From NCBI GenBank assembly GCA_022496805.1, contig CM040089.1, forward strand, positions 42,826,372 to 42,890,371: a DNA stretch of 64,000 nt. Direction: 5' to 3'. Source of the DNA: Pohlia nutans. Lineage: Eukaryota > Streptophyta > Bryopsida > Bryales > Mniaceae. Below are positions 11,417-22,296 of the stretch, piece by piece (position 1 is the stretch's first letter; the number at the start of each line of letters is the position of its first letter). The notes under the pieces were generated by a model. The model did no database searches. It was not told the origin of the DNA and worked only from the letters and a program-made list of their open reading frames with translations. The position numbers and the translations under genes are program-made.

Positions 11417-12895
11417 TTAAATATACATTAATTTGTCCAAAGTCTTTGGTGGCAGAAATGTTATCAAGTTACAGAAAAAGTGAAGGATAACCCTTTACTG
11501 TACTTGTTTTCCAACATAAATAATGCAAGGCCTTGAAACCCTAAACTGCCTCACTCACTCGACATATTGAACTCAATGCTCTTGCGTTCCGCACTCAACA
11601 TCTTGGGCTCTTAACTATAGTTGCTTAGGCATTTTGGAGACATTTCTTTCCATTCATCCTCCACTTCTTCAATGTTCGCTGACAACTCTCCGTGTTTATG
11701 AATCACAGATGACAAGTACTTCCCCTTGCTAAAGTGTCACTGTACTCAACTCTCCACGAACTTACTTGCAACCTCAGGGTCTTGTATACTTCCCTTTCTA
11801 CTTCCCATCTAAACCAAACTTTAATCTTCTCTAAAGCTGCTGCACCGCAATACAACACACCAACGATCGATCATCCGCAGCATAAAGGAAGAGCAAGAAG
11901 GTTGATTGAAGCAAAAACACAAAGAAATATTAATGTCGAAGATTATATATATGCTGTAGTAGAGATCTCTATCCAACAAACAATGATCGAATACGCAACC
12001 GACAATCATTAGATATGTATAATGGAAGAGGCTAAATATACTAGCAAAAATATACTCCTATTAACTTGTTGTAAAGATTCTCGAGTCATATTTCTAACAA
12101 TTGTCTTTTCAATCTTTAGCTCTATATTGTCCAACTGGCTTCAAAAGCCAAGCATCAAGTGAAGAATACAATATTGAGGATAATTACAATCCAAAAATCT
12201 CTTTTAGTATTGGCTAGCGATGGCTAATCTTAAGAAATATTGCTTGGACATCACTTTGATGCATCCTAACACTAGGAACCTTGATTTCTCGCCGTCTAAT
12301 CAATACTTGTCTCTACACCAATAGCTTCCTATGATGCCGAATCCTAACATACGAATACAAAGTGTACCACAAATTGTTTCGTTAACAAAATCGGGCGAAG
12401 GCAAGTTTAGTATTCATACCTATTACTGCAATGTTATATTCTTGTTGGTAAAATTGTCTCTTCTTTACAGTAATCCTTGCCAACACCATAATGAGTGCAA
12501 TGATCTCCTTTGCCTTCATTCTTGGAATTCGCACAAGGAGAAACCTATGCAAGTAGTTCCTCTACATATTTTTGGAAACATGTTTTCCGCTAGTAAGTTT
12601 CAAATTGCGTTCCAACACAAACAAATAGACAACAAAAATTTCAATGAGCTGCAGTAAGTTATACCATTCACTCACCTGATTTCTTTCAAAAACACATTGA
12701 TAAATATACACTAATTTGTCCAAAGTCTTTCCAAGCAAATTTTTTATCAAGTTACAGAAAAAGGGAAGGATAATGGCCTTTACTATACATGTTTTTCAAC
12801 ATAAATAATGCAAGGCTTTGAAACTCTAAACCGTCCCGCTCGCTTGACGTATTGAATTCTATACTCCTGCGTTTGGCACTCGAATATCTTGGGCA
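11417..12895. repeat. Direct repeat pair, about 200 bp, 1.28 kb apart
   Basis: Bases about 11,417-11,612 recur at about 12,700-12,895. Shared landmarks in order are AATTTGTCCAAAGTCTTT, ATCAAGTTACAGAAAAAG, AACATAAATAATGCAAGG and ATCTTGGGC. The divergence suggests an old duplication or two copies of one repeat. The sequence between them (11,613-12,699) shows no gene. Confidence 0.8.
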
Positions 12896-13199
12896 GAACC
12901 TAAACCTTAATGCATTTTCTCTTCCCCTAAACTTCAAATGATGCTCAAGGTAGCTCTAGTGATATATGACACAAATCTATAAGGGAGATCTACGAAATGT
13001 AGGGACCAGATTTGAAGCCAAATGACCTCCTGTGATATGTGATACTAATTGTAAACACGATCGTCGTAGAACACTCGTTATGACATTGCGCATTGTGACA
13101 CTATGATGTTGTGATAGTGGTTTCTCGCGATTGAAGTTACCGAGGTAAAAGGTTGTGCACTGCCACGGTGTGCATTACTATGGCTGATTTAGCCTTCTA

Positions 13200-14915
13200 T
13201 AAGTTCCAAGATGATGCATGAAGGAAAGGCAATGAGCATGAAGGCTACTCATTGGATGTTATGGAACTTTATATGGAAGCCTGCATGGTGCCGATGGAGC
13301 TCATGTTTTCCAAGGATGTCACACTGGTGTTTGCAAACAAATCTAAGACAAGTATACCCCGTTTTGCCAAACCGCGCACTGTTTTGCACACGAGTGCAAC
13401 TTAGCTTTCAAGTCTCTTAGCAAAGTGCTCATTGGGGCAAGAATAGAGCAGTTGGTAAATTCAACTTACATGTAATTCAAGCATAGTCCAAAGCTTGCAC
13501 ATGAGTTCACAAAACTTGTTGAGTCCATGTCCAGACTCTAGAGGCTTCAAGTTGCTGTGTAATGTGGCTACTTGTTGGGTGTCTATTTTGGAGCCCTTGA
13601 AGAGACTTGCAAGCAGTATCGGGCCGTCATAGGAAAAATGTGGGCGGATTAGCATGAAGAGCCAAAATCAATGGTAAATTTCCTCTCCTTTTGCTTAGTT
13701 TCTTTTTTCTTTCTTTTACATTTGTGCTTCGTTTGTTTAGTTTTATTGTTCTTTCTTTTGCATTTTTTTTTCTTGTTTAGTTTTATTGTTCTTTGTATTC
13801 AACTATAAAACTATTGTTTGTTTTGAATGGTTTTAAGAACTCCCTGTGGAAATAGTCAATCTGTATGTGCTATTGTCCATGAGTGCCATCAGTCCTATGA
13901 TGGAGGCATTGGATTGTCTGATTCAATTTGCATAGGACCGAAATGTTTACATTGAGGACTTTATTGCGACCATTTGTGTTTGCCAAGAGCAATTTCAAAA
14001 TGTATACTAACCCGACCACCTCATTTGCCATCACAATTTAAGAGCACTACAACAACTTGCACACAAGAATATATGTATTCTTGTCGATGGAGCCCAAGTT
14101 TTGGCTGTGAGTGGAGGCAAGTTTGTGGACTGTGTTGCCTTTGCTACCACGGGAATGAAGGTTAAGCCAAAAATGCAAAGGTGAGTCTTCTTCCATTCTC
14201 TCTAATTTTACTGTTGTATTTAAATTTTACATCCTTGGTTTGGCTTGTATTTTTTTTGTGGCTTTTTAAGGGCTCCCATTATGATTTGTGTAGTGGCAGG
14301 AGAAAAGGTTTATTTGGAGTTGGATCAACGTTTCTCCACTCATGAAGTCTTGAAGGCTCTAGGCATTTTGTACCCTCGATATTGGCTAAATGATGCATGC
14401 TTCAAGACCTTTCCACATCACTTGGAGATTATCAAATGATTCATTAGCGAACCAAAGGAGTTGTTGCTACCTAATGGGCTTAAACATACAATCGTGACCT
14501 TATTTGACGCATATGTACTTGAGGTCGAACAGAGCTTAGCATGGCGTCTAACTGCAGAGTGGAAATGAAGCCTCCTTATGACATGACCCCCCTTATAAAA
14601 ATTTGGAGGAAAATAACTTCTAATAGGCCCCTTGCTGGCTGGTTTTCCACATATGTGGCATTGGCAAAAATCGCAGTTGTCATGGTTCTTGACAGCGTTG
14701 AGGACGAGTGAACATTCCTAAATCAAAGCTCAGAAACTCCCTTGATAGTCACTTGAACCTTGTGGTTGGTATGTAAAGCCAAAAGATGTTTAGCTTGAAA
14801 AATTTCCCATATGATGCTACTTTTGCAGAGTGGTACAATACCTCGGATCGCGGTAGGTATGGAGTCAATGCCTAGATGTGGTAGTAGATTAGTGAAGTTT
14901 GAGTAGCATGGGTTC
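13200..14915 (+). pseudogene. Decayed hAT-like transposase
   Basis: Plus-strand frames broken by many stops and shifts resemble a hAT-superfamily transposase. At about 13,470-13,650 pieces read KLAHEFTKLVESM and LLVGCLFWSPLKRLA. At 14,040-14,165 they read LAHKNICILVDGAQVLAVSG. At 14,285-14,440 they read KVYLELDQRFSTHEVLKALG. At about 14,630-14,900 a C-terminal dimerisation-like segment reads LAKIAVVMVLDSVEDE, followed by remnants of a short-repeat 'KSKLRNSL'-type region. Several in-frame stops show it is non-functional. No terminal inverted repeats were located. The family call rests on the C-terminal pattern only. Confidence 0.5.
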
Positions 14916-15146
14916 ATTTCTCATTTTATTTGCACTTGTGGGCATTGTAAGTCCAACTTCCTATACTAGCGAATCATGGAAATATAAAATTCCATCTCAT
15001 TTCACTAATGGTCGTGTGCAAGGATGGGTCCTACATTTTCTGGAATCCACGACATCTGCATCACATCCATTTGAGTTTGAACTTCGTTCCTTAGTTCATT
15101 TGCATCTCGTTATGTCATTTTCAATGGACTTTTGTTTTGTTGTTAG

Positions 15147-15187
15147 CACTAGTAGAAAACTGTGACCGGGTCAACAAGAAATCAACA
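15147..15187. repeat. Left terminal inverted repeat of the 29.8-kb CACTA element
   Basis: It matches the right end in reverse complement, apart from a one-base A-run difference and two substitutions. The duplicated target is TAG at 15,144-15,146. Confidence 0.9.
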
Positions 15188-17879
15188 GAAAAGCGTTGGT
15201 CGCGGTTGTGATTTAGGACGCGTTGACCTGGACAGTGTGGAACAAGCGGTTGTTGATACAGTTCTGTTGATTTGGCCATCTCAACGTGGTTTCCCCCTTT
15301 CACTGTAACTGCCACGTCAGTAGCGGTTGATGACGTGTTCAGTCAAATGCCACGGTAAGCAGTGCATTTCATCCTATTTTCTTCGTTACATTTGTTACAA
15401 TTTCTACTGATTCATGTCTAGTAATTTCTGTCTATGTTACATTTCGTAAATTAGCTTTGAAATGTTTACTCGCGGTTTTACTTCATTTGCTTATATTAGC
15501 ATGCACGGGTTTACTGCATTTGCTTATATTAGCCTGTACTTGGATTAGTTTCAATTCTGTTGTCTTTGCTTCAGTAAAGCATCTTCTTTTTTTCAAGGGG
15601 TGCCATTTGTCAGTTACCATATGCTTTTTACTACCTACTGATATGCCACATGTGAGGGTTTGGTTGATCGTACAAACAGTCGTCCTAGTACATTTTGTGT
15701 CCAACATGTTCGGGTGGGATACATGTACTTGCCCAAACATAGTAATTGTTGACATAAAATTTACAGTGGCCAATCGTAGAGGACCTGAAAAGCAATTTGT
15801 TGCCTAGATGAATGAAGAATTACAGTTGGAAACTCCTATTTCTACATCCTACATGTTCACTTCATACTCAGCTTGCAGCACCTCATGCACGCTATTCCCT
15901 GTTGCATTACTGCATTCAACGTCGAGATATTTTGTACCGGAAGAACTGTCTATCCTTCGTTGAGTGTTCCTGGTTTTCCCGGGCCATTTCCACTCCTCTG
16001 AAATATTCTTGTGTTGGGAACGATCAAGTATGACCTTCAGGCACATTACTTTTACATAGTTATCTCAAGTCAATGCATTGTAATGAAAATTAACATGACC
16101 GACAGAAGCGATGTACAAATTTTTCGATATGTTGTACCAGATCCGGAGAGCTATACGCTGTTTTCACAAGCGTCACTTTTTCACTCATCCAAAAATTGGC
16201 TTACATATTTATTTTGAATGATTTTCATGTAAATAATCATTCACATTATTGAATAACATGATATATCGTGTGCAAAACATTACAGTACACTTGCATTCCT
16301 CCTACGTACTAATCTTAAAAAAAACAAAAACTTCACCTGGCGAATTCCATGAAGCGTGCACCTTCCCTCTTGTTCAATATGGTTTCCTGCACAACACAAC
16401 CCAAATTCAGTATTCATAGTTTCATTAGCACCAATTACTACCATGCCACTATGCCATTACTTTCTCTCATAGGCCATCTTTCAATCTGCAACTACTCCAC
16501 CACTGTTGCAATCTGCAACTATTTTTTGGCCCCAAAATTATACCTGATCTTCATTAGACGCTTAATAAATCCCAGGCAAAGCTGGAGGATATCATCCACT
16601 GGCAAAGCTGGAGGAATTCGCAGAGTTCGGCGCTCATCTTCAATTGTGTCATTCAACTCCCTGACAGTTGTCAAAACACATTATCTTGATCAACTCTGAT
16701 ATCTATGCAATCTCTAGAACACTTCCAGAATCACCCAAAGTCTCATCTGCCTGCCTTCCACAAACTGAGTGAAGGATACTAAAACCGTAAGGGACCTGAT
16801 CCTATACTCATCTGTTCATACACCAGGCTGGCCTTATTAGCAAGTGGTGTAGGCTAAATGTCTATAGCCACTCATCTTTAAATGGAAACGAATGGGGTTG
16901 TCTACTGTAACTTATACTGGTCTACAACCTCCCACTTTGAAGTTGTATGAGAAATACATACGTGATGACAAAAAAATAGATATCAACAAATTTGGCTCCT
17001 GTAACCCAAAGATCTCTCCACAGCTCTCTGCATTTCAATATGTTCGAGCTTTTAACTAACAAAGGCCATTCGTTATATATTGATTTTCACCTGAGGTAGG
17101 TGTGTGCCCAGGCTTCAGTAGTGTGAGTAGTGACATGATTATAGTTCAATTGATGTCGATCATTCCGCTCACCCTCTGTCATTTTCACAGCCTCCACAAT
17201 AGCCGTGTAAACTCCTCTCACGTTCCAGGGATTGACAAGTAATGCGCCAGTACCCAAGGACTGAGCTGCTCCAGCAAACTGCAAAACCATTCCACGTCAA
17301 TGTTTAAGACACTGCAACGCTGTTGTGATCGACAAGAACCCGCACTCACTGACAGAAATGATTGTAACCCCATTGAACTCTTGATAAACTCTTGATACAC
17401 ATCTGCCGAGAAATGGTTAGAGTAAAAGAGCGTACATAATTTCTCAAAGCACAGAGAACTACACTTTTACAACGTGCTCAGGTATCACAAGTACTTTTTC
17501 AACTCTGCACTAGCTCGTGAACTGTGTGTTCTATCAACTAAAACTAAAAAAATTCATTGATGATACTATGAGGTTTTGATTAATCTCAAGAACAAGTGTG
17601 CAAAGTTTGTCAACTCACTTCACTTAAAATCATAACACCTTTCAAATCCCGTTGTTGCTGACAGGCAACAAATTCGTCTGCAGTGAGATTCATTCCGTCA
17701 CGCACTGATGTCATCTATTCCACACACTACAAAGAAATGGTTGTCAAAATGACTGAAAGTTGACAAAAAATTGTCCGAAATGACGAATGCTCTATTTTGG
17801 ACCCCAAGTTCTGTCATCTCGGCAGTTTTCGAAGCTGATGACAAAATTTTGTCAACTTTTCAGTGACCATCACAGCGGG

Positions 17880-18207
17880 AATCTCCTACATCATAAATAA
17901 CTGGACTCATGCGGTTTCGCCCGTCTACATGGCCGACCGCCATAGGCTGTGACTTTAAACGCGGCAACTGGGCCTGCCACGCTGGCACGCTGACGTCAGC
18001 CTAGGGTTTGGAGCCCCATCCTCTTCTCTTGGTTGTCTGTCTTCCACAGAAACGGTCTCCCTCCCTATCTCCCTGCTTCACCACCCCCGTTTCCTTGCTC
18101 CGCTCTGCCATCGCTGTCGCACCAGCTCCATCTTCGGTAACCTCCCCTTCCTTGCCGTTGGGCCTGTGTTGTTGTTGTTGGCTGCGGTTGCCTAGATTTG
18201 TGTGGTG
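17880..18207 (+). promoter_or_regulatory. Probable captured NDUFS5 promoter and 5' UTR
   Basis: This GC-rich segment directly upstream of the NDUFS5 ATG differs from the AT-rich transposon sequence. It contains a telo-box-like CTAGGGTTT (about 18,001) and pyrimidine-rich leader sequence, features common in plant promoters of mitochondrial and ribosomal protein genes. Promoter function is inferred from position. Confidence 0.4.
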
Positions 18208-18357
18208 ATGGCGTCGGAATTTGGGGTCACGGGCAAGAAGGGCCGCTGCTATGACGTGTGGATGGATTTCAGCGACTGCATGTCGCACTGCGCCATGCCC
18301 GCCGAATGCACCTCTCGCCGCGACGACTACTTCGAGTGCCTACACCATCGCACAGAG
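18208..18357 (+). pseudogene. NDUFS5 (complex I 15-kDa subunit) first exon, captured fragment
   Basis: Fifty codons from ATG read MASEFGVTGKKGRCYDVWMD and continue through CMSHC and DYFECLHH. These are the twin Cys-x9-Cys cysteines of the small mitochondrial intermembrane-space complex I subunit. The exon ends at a good donor (GAG|GTCGGT), the position after which the plant protein continues with its basic FQRRNRIYKEEQ-type tail. No such tail exon is found before the transposon ends. The open part is undamaged, so a short protein could be expressed, but half of the subunit is missing. Confidence 0.85.
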
Positions 18358-18485
18358 GTCGGTCATTCTTCTTTTCAAGAATGCAATCTTTTCGTATAAA
18401 TCCAAGTTAGGGTTTGGCAGTTTCGTGTGGTTCTGTGGACATCGTGCTTTACACACTTTGGATTCCGGATCTACTTGTTGGTTTA

Positions 18486-18512
18486 TTAGGGTTTAGGGTT
18501 TAGGGTTTAGGG
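18486..18512 (+). repeat. Interstitial telomere-type repeat (TTAGGG plus three TTTAGGG)
   Basis: TTAGGG is followed by three TTTAGGG units inside the first intron of the captured NDUFS5 fragment. This is the common plant telomere unit. Telo-box motifs in first introns are frequent in plant housekeeping genes, so the repeat was probably captured with the gene. Confidence 0.85.
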
Positions 18513-18920
18513 TTGGACCATGGAAGTGGAATCGTTCAATGTCTGGGTGATATTCAAGTCATTAAGCTGGTTTTAGGGTTTTTCTATGATGGATCTACTT
18601 ATTTGGTGCAGGTTTGCAAGTATCTTGAGGTCTTACAAGTCGTTGGTAAACCTTGAAGTTCGACTCACTTTGTGCTGGCGTTATATCTGCGGTTAAAATA
18701 GATTCTCTGTTCAGAATTCACCAGAATAAATAACGCAATTGTCCTTTTGACGAAGGATTTTTTTTTACGGCATAATCATTGTCAAAGTTCACTTTGATAT
18801 GTTATGATTTGCTTTGGTGGTTCTTGGGTTTCAGATGGGCTGGAATGTATTTTGTGAGGTTGAGTTGATTAGCATAATACTAGCACACTGTTTTAACAGA
18901 TTGACATTGTATTTGTGCAG

Positions 18921-19008
18921 TCGGTGCACTGCGGTTTCTCACGTTCCAAACGTCGAGGGCCTTTTTGTGGCAGCGCATGCTGAAGGCAACCTCTTTGTTT
19001 ATGACAAA
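18921..19008 (+). pseudogene. WDR20-like WD40 exon, captured fragment
   Basis: This 88-bp segment is bounded by a TTTGTGCAG acceptor and a GTGAGC donor. One base plus 29 codons read RCTAVSHVPNVEGLFVAAHA, followed by EGNLFVYDK. This matches the WD40 blade of WDR20-type proteins, where plant members have a GxFVxAHADGNLYVYEK pattern. It needs an upstream phase-2 exon, but the preceding NDUFS5 exon ends in phase 0, so splicing the two shifts the frame and stops after about 20 codons. Confidence 0.75.
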
Positions 19009-19441
19009 GTGAGCTCCTCAGCATTTGATTCTTGTTCTCTTGGTGATTCTGGAGACCCGGTTTTGAGTTAGCACATCTTTCAACTCGGTTTTGGACGCAG
19101 ATTACGTTGACAATAGTATTGAATATTTAATACTGTGAAAAGTGAACACTTAAAGTCTACCTTTTTAAGACGTACCGGAGAATTTCTTCTCTTACTCTTA
19201 ACCCCTAAAAGCCCGAGGAGTATTGGACAAAACACAGATGTGTTATAACATGTGCCTTTTTTTTCTTCATTTTGTAGCTATAATTATTATGAATCTATTG
19301 AATGTTATTGGTCACTTGTATGTCTCCTAGGTTTCACACTGATTTCAGATAAGTATTACTCTTATTGCCATGATTAGAACGTGAATTTACTGCTTGACAC
19401 AAGTTTGCAGACCATGATTAATCGAGTGCTTGCGTGTGTAG

Positions 19442-20084
19442 TACTTGTGTGACAGAGCAGATCCCATCATTCCATGTGAGCTGGTTTGGGGCTATTTGGA
19501 TTACATGCCACATGCCTGGAATGTCATTTTGGTGGAGAATAAGAACAGCAGCGTTCATGTTTTGGTTGATGGATACCGTCCATTAGACATTCGCCATGAA
19601 AGTGACCCGGAGTACTTCTGCAGGTATTTTTCTCGACTGATTTTGGACAACTGGCTTGTTGGGTTGCCAGTTAGGTACCTTGGAACGAGCTAAATTGGTT
19701 TTGGGGTAGTTTTCTTAGACCGATTATGCTTTGAACTGTAATAATCAAGTTCTACATTCTTTCAGCTAAAGACATATGGTCTTACAATTTGACTGAGGAT
19801 AGACATATGTATTTTGGTACGAGCATGGTGAAATCTTAACTCTGCCAAGGATTTTGCTTTTAAGCTTGTTAGCCTGAATAAGTATTGATGCGTGCTTACA
19901 AAATCTACTGTGTATCCTTGGGGTTTGTGGTGCAAGTACATTCCTCTCAAGCGGTTTCTTTTGCCATCCGCTTCGGTTGGGGATCAGTTGTTATGAAGTA
20001 GTGGCATTCCATCTCCTGTCTTGTTTGAGGAGATTGGTCAAGGTGCTTCTGGAGCTTCTGTTCGTCGCTGTAAATTTGGAGATG
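19442..20084 (+). pseudogene. Raf-like/LRR protein kinase exons, captured fragment
   Basis: Exon 1 (19,442-19,623) reads CDRADPIIPCELVWGYLDYM, then PHAWNVILVENKNSS and RPLDIRHESDPEYFC. This is the EDR1/CTR1-type regulatory domain of plant Raf-like MAPKKKs, closest in memory to LRR-containing members. Exon 2 (about 19,937-20,084) continues with YIPLKRFLLPSASVGD and, after an in-frame TGA at 19,994-19,996, the kinase glycine-rich loop region EEIGQGASGASVRRCKFGD. The two exons are contiguous in the parent protein family. The stop and the loss of all flanking domains make it a gene fragment. The subfamily call is moderate. Confidence 0.7.
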
Positions 20085-20750
20085 GTGTGCACATGGTCTA
20101 ATGAACATGTTTATAGACTTTCAAATATACCATGTACTCACTCATACAGAGTAAATGTTAATAGAAGGATAGTATAGGATATTGGAACAGTTGAAAATCC
20201 GTTCATAGCAGTCATATGAGTACAAATTTTTAGGCTAATTTTTGGATAATGCCACAGTATGTTGCACAAAGCAAGCACAATGGTGTGAATGTACTCCAGA
20301 CGCATTAATCCACGTGGATTATAATATAACAATTTTGAAAAACCGTTGTATCGGCTCTTATTGGCTGTGAGAAAGCTACGTCAGCAGAGTCCGTCAAATG
20401 TGGATTAAATTAAATAAGAGAAAAATAATTCCATACGTCCACATGTAAGAAAGGTAAGGATACACTTCAAACAAAATTTCTAGGAAACTCTTACAGGCCA
20501 AAATTACCAACTTTTACGTTGTCATTGACTACTGCGGAAAAAGTAAAACCAATGATGACGTGGAAGGTAATCCACGGTGGCAATCGTTGTACAAAAAAAA
20601 CAGCTGACGTGTATTCTTGACCGATATGACAGCCGAATCAACAAAATTTTGTCAACTACCCGTCCGAATTAGGGTCTCCTAATTGACAAGACAGTTGATA
20701 AGGTTTGTCAAATTTTTGTCAATTAAACCACCTATGTTCTTGTAGTGACA

Positions 20751-22296
20751 TCTACATGTCCAGACCAGACACAATAAGCTCTTAATGAAAGTGCAACATC
20801 ATAATATGTATTTTAGTAACTATCAACCAAAGAAACCTCATGCAAAGACAACTGACAAAAACTAGTGACCAGAAGCTACATTGAATCCTAACATGAGTAT
20901 CCTATCTTGTTCCACACCTTCTGCTCGAAATATAATAGGCCACACAGCAGGAGATGTAGCTTATTTATACTTACCAGTAGAGAAATAGGCGTCCAGCTGA
21001 TTGTGCCATAGGCATCATTTATTCGTCCAACGATCTTCATTAGACGCTTCATAATTCCCCCATATACACATATTCATGACATCAAATTTTTCTGAGGTCG
21101 ACTGTGAATGACACTACTGCGTACCAACATTCACAGACGTTTCAATATTTATAACTCTCCTACTCTTTGCATACATCAGCACCAACTCGTGTCCTGTCCA
21201 TCCCCCTGTCAGGCCATTCTCTCAACATTTGACTTAAGTACAACAACTTCATACATTATAGTTCATTCATATTATTTTTACATATTTCTGTCAACCCCGT
21301 TATCATATTTCTTAATACAATAAAAAATTAGTCGTAATAATCACTTGTTCGACTATTTCTATAGTTCATATAGTCAACCATAAATATGTATTTTTGTCAC
21401 AACACATTGTCCTATTTGACAGAAACTGCAAAAACCACTATGTCATGTACTAATTCTTACTATTCGCTTTGATGCGAAATAACAACACTAGACAACTTGT
21501 ACAACAGCTTCCTCCTTCGAATTCCTACAATACTCCAACCTTGGCAAACTTTGTTCCTCTACCACGTCCTTCAACTTTATACAACTGTAACCTTCGTCTT
21601 GGTGTTTGGTAACCTCCACCCCCTGCATTCAAAAACTCTTCTCAATACATCTGTTACCATAGGCATTGTAACAAACTTTTTGTAAGTTAATGAATAGTAC
21701 TTCTGTGATACGAATACGACATCAACGACTGCCACAGAATGTTAATTTCGTATGAGAGGATAACATGCCTTCGTTCACTAGCGCAGGTGCCTTGGATACT
21801 TGGATCCCTATCTATTTCCGGATTTCAACCGCTCAATTTCAGCCTGAAGTTCTTTTATGTAATCCTCATTTGATATTTTCCTTGTTCCATAGCTGTCAGA
21901 TTTCCTCTTCTTTGACTCAGACGCTCCTGTTCCCATCTGCGTCTGCTGCTCCTGCAACCCAACGTCTGTGTCATATATTTCCTACACAAAATATATATAC
22001 ACAAAAACATGTTAGTACGGTCCGTTGTTTCCAGTAACTGTAAACAAGAACAGCTAAACCCATTGAAATGAACATCACGACCCTCTTCTACACAATATTT
22101 TAACTCAATTTTCCAAGCCCTAGCCTAGACTATATAGTACAAAATAATAGGTCTAAGCACAAGTACCCCGTTAATGGATGTACCATAGAAACATATGTGT
22201 CTCTCCACTTGCATGTGAAGGTCATCTAGAGAATGGAACCAGTGCAAAAGCAATCCCAATGTTCTGTTCTCTAATCTGTAAGCAGCTCACATCTAC
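20751..22296. other. Transposon interior between the nested element and the TnpA-like gene
   Basis: Apart from the first TPS exon (about 20,975-21,055) and a possible C-terminal TnpA exon (21,808-21,981), no gene is seen. The remainder is AT-rich and non-coding in appearance. Confidence 0.5.

Larger units (their letters stand above)
17725..20747. mobile_element. Nested 3.0-kb Pack-CACTA element carrying exons of three host genes
   Basis: It begins CACTACAAAGAAATGGTTGT and ends in ...TTCTTGTAGTG, the inverted complement of CACTACAAGAA. ACA flanks both sides (17,722-17,724 and 20,748-20,750). Sub-terminal TTGTCAA/TTGACAA repeats cluster at both ends, including GACAAAATTTTGTCAACT near 17,840 and a close match near 20,645, as expected for TnpA-type binding motifs. 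The ends differ from those of the enclosing 29.8-kb element, so it is another CACTA family. No transposase is present. The interior carries plus-strand pieces of NDUFS5, a WDR20-like protein and a Raf/LRR kinase, each with introns, so capture was at DNA level. Confidence 0.9.
16544..21055 (-). pseudogene. Captured trehalose-6-phosphate synthase exons (partial, split by a nested transposon)
   Basis: Four minus-strand exons encode parts of the glycosyltransferase domain of trehalose-6-phosphate synthase. From 5' to 3' they are about 21,055-20,975 (IVGRINDAYGT; donor GTAAGT), 17,714-17,619 (RDGMNLTADEFVACQ), 17,278-17,091 (FAGAAQSLGTGALLVNPWN), and 16,660-16,544 (ELNDTIEDERRTLRIPPALP). The last three splice in perfect phase and follow the order of plant class I TPS. 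The segment between IVGRIN and RDGMNL (DRSLDFHALCALY-type in the family) is missing. Everything upstream and the phosphatase-like domain are also absent, so no working enzyme can be made. The 3,023-bp element at 17,725 lies 11 bp upstream of the second exon and interrupts its upstream intron. The location inside a CACTA element indicates transduplication. Confidence 0.85.

Noticed and set aside
16544..17714. A functional TPS gene at this locus
   Set aside because: Most of the enzyme is missing, and the exons lie within the 29.8-kb transposon.
18486..18512. Chromosome end or telomere fusion site
   Set aside because: Only about four units, embedded in an intron of a captured gene; more consistent with a telo-box region.
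17722..20750. Reading NDUFS5, WD40 and kinase exons as one normal host gene
   Set aside because: The three pieces belong to unrelated families, phases between NDUFS5 and WD40 exons do not match, one kinase exon has a stop, and the set is bounded by CACTA ends with an ACA duplication.
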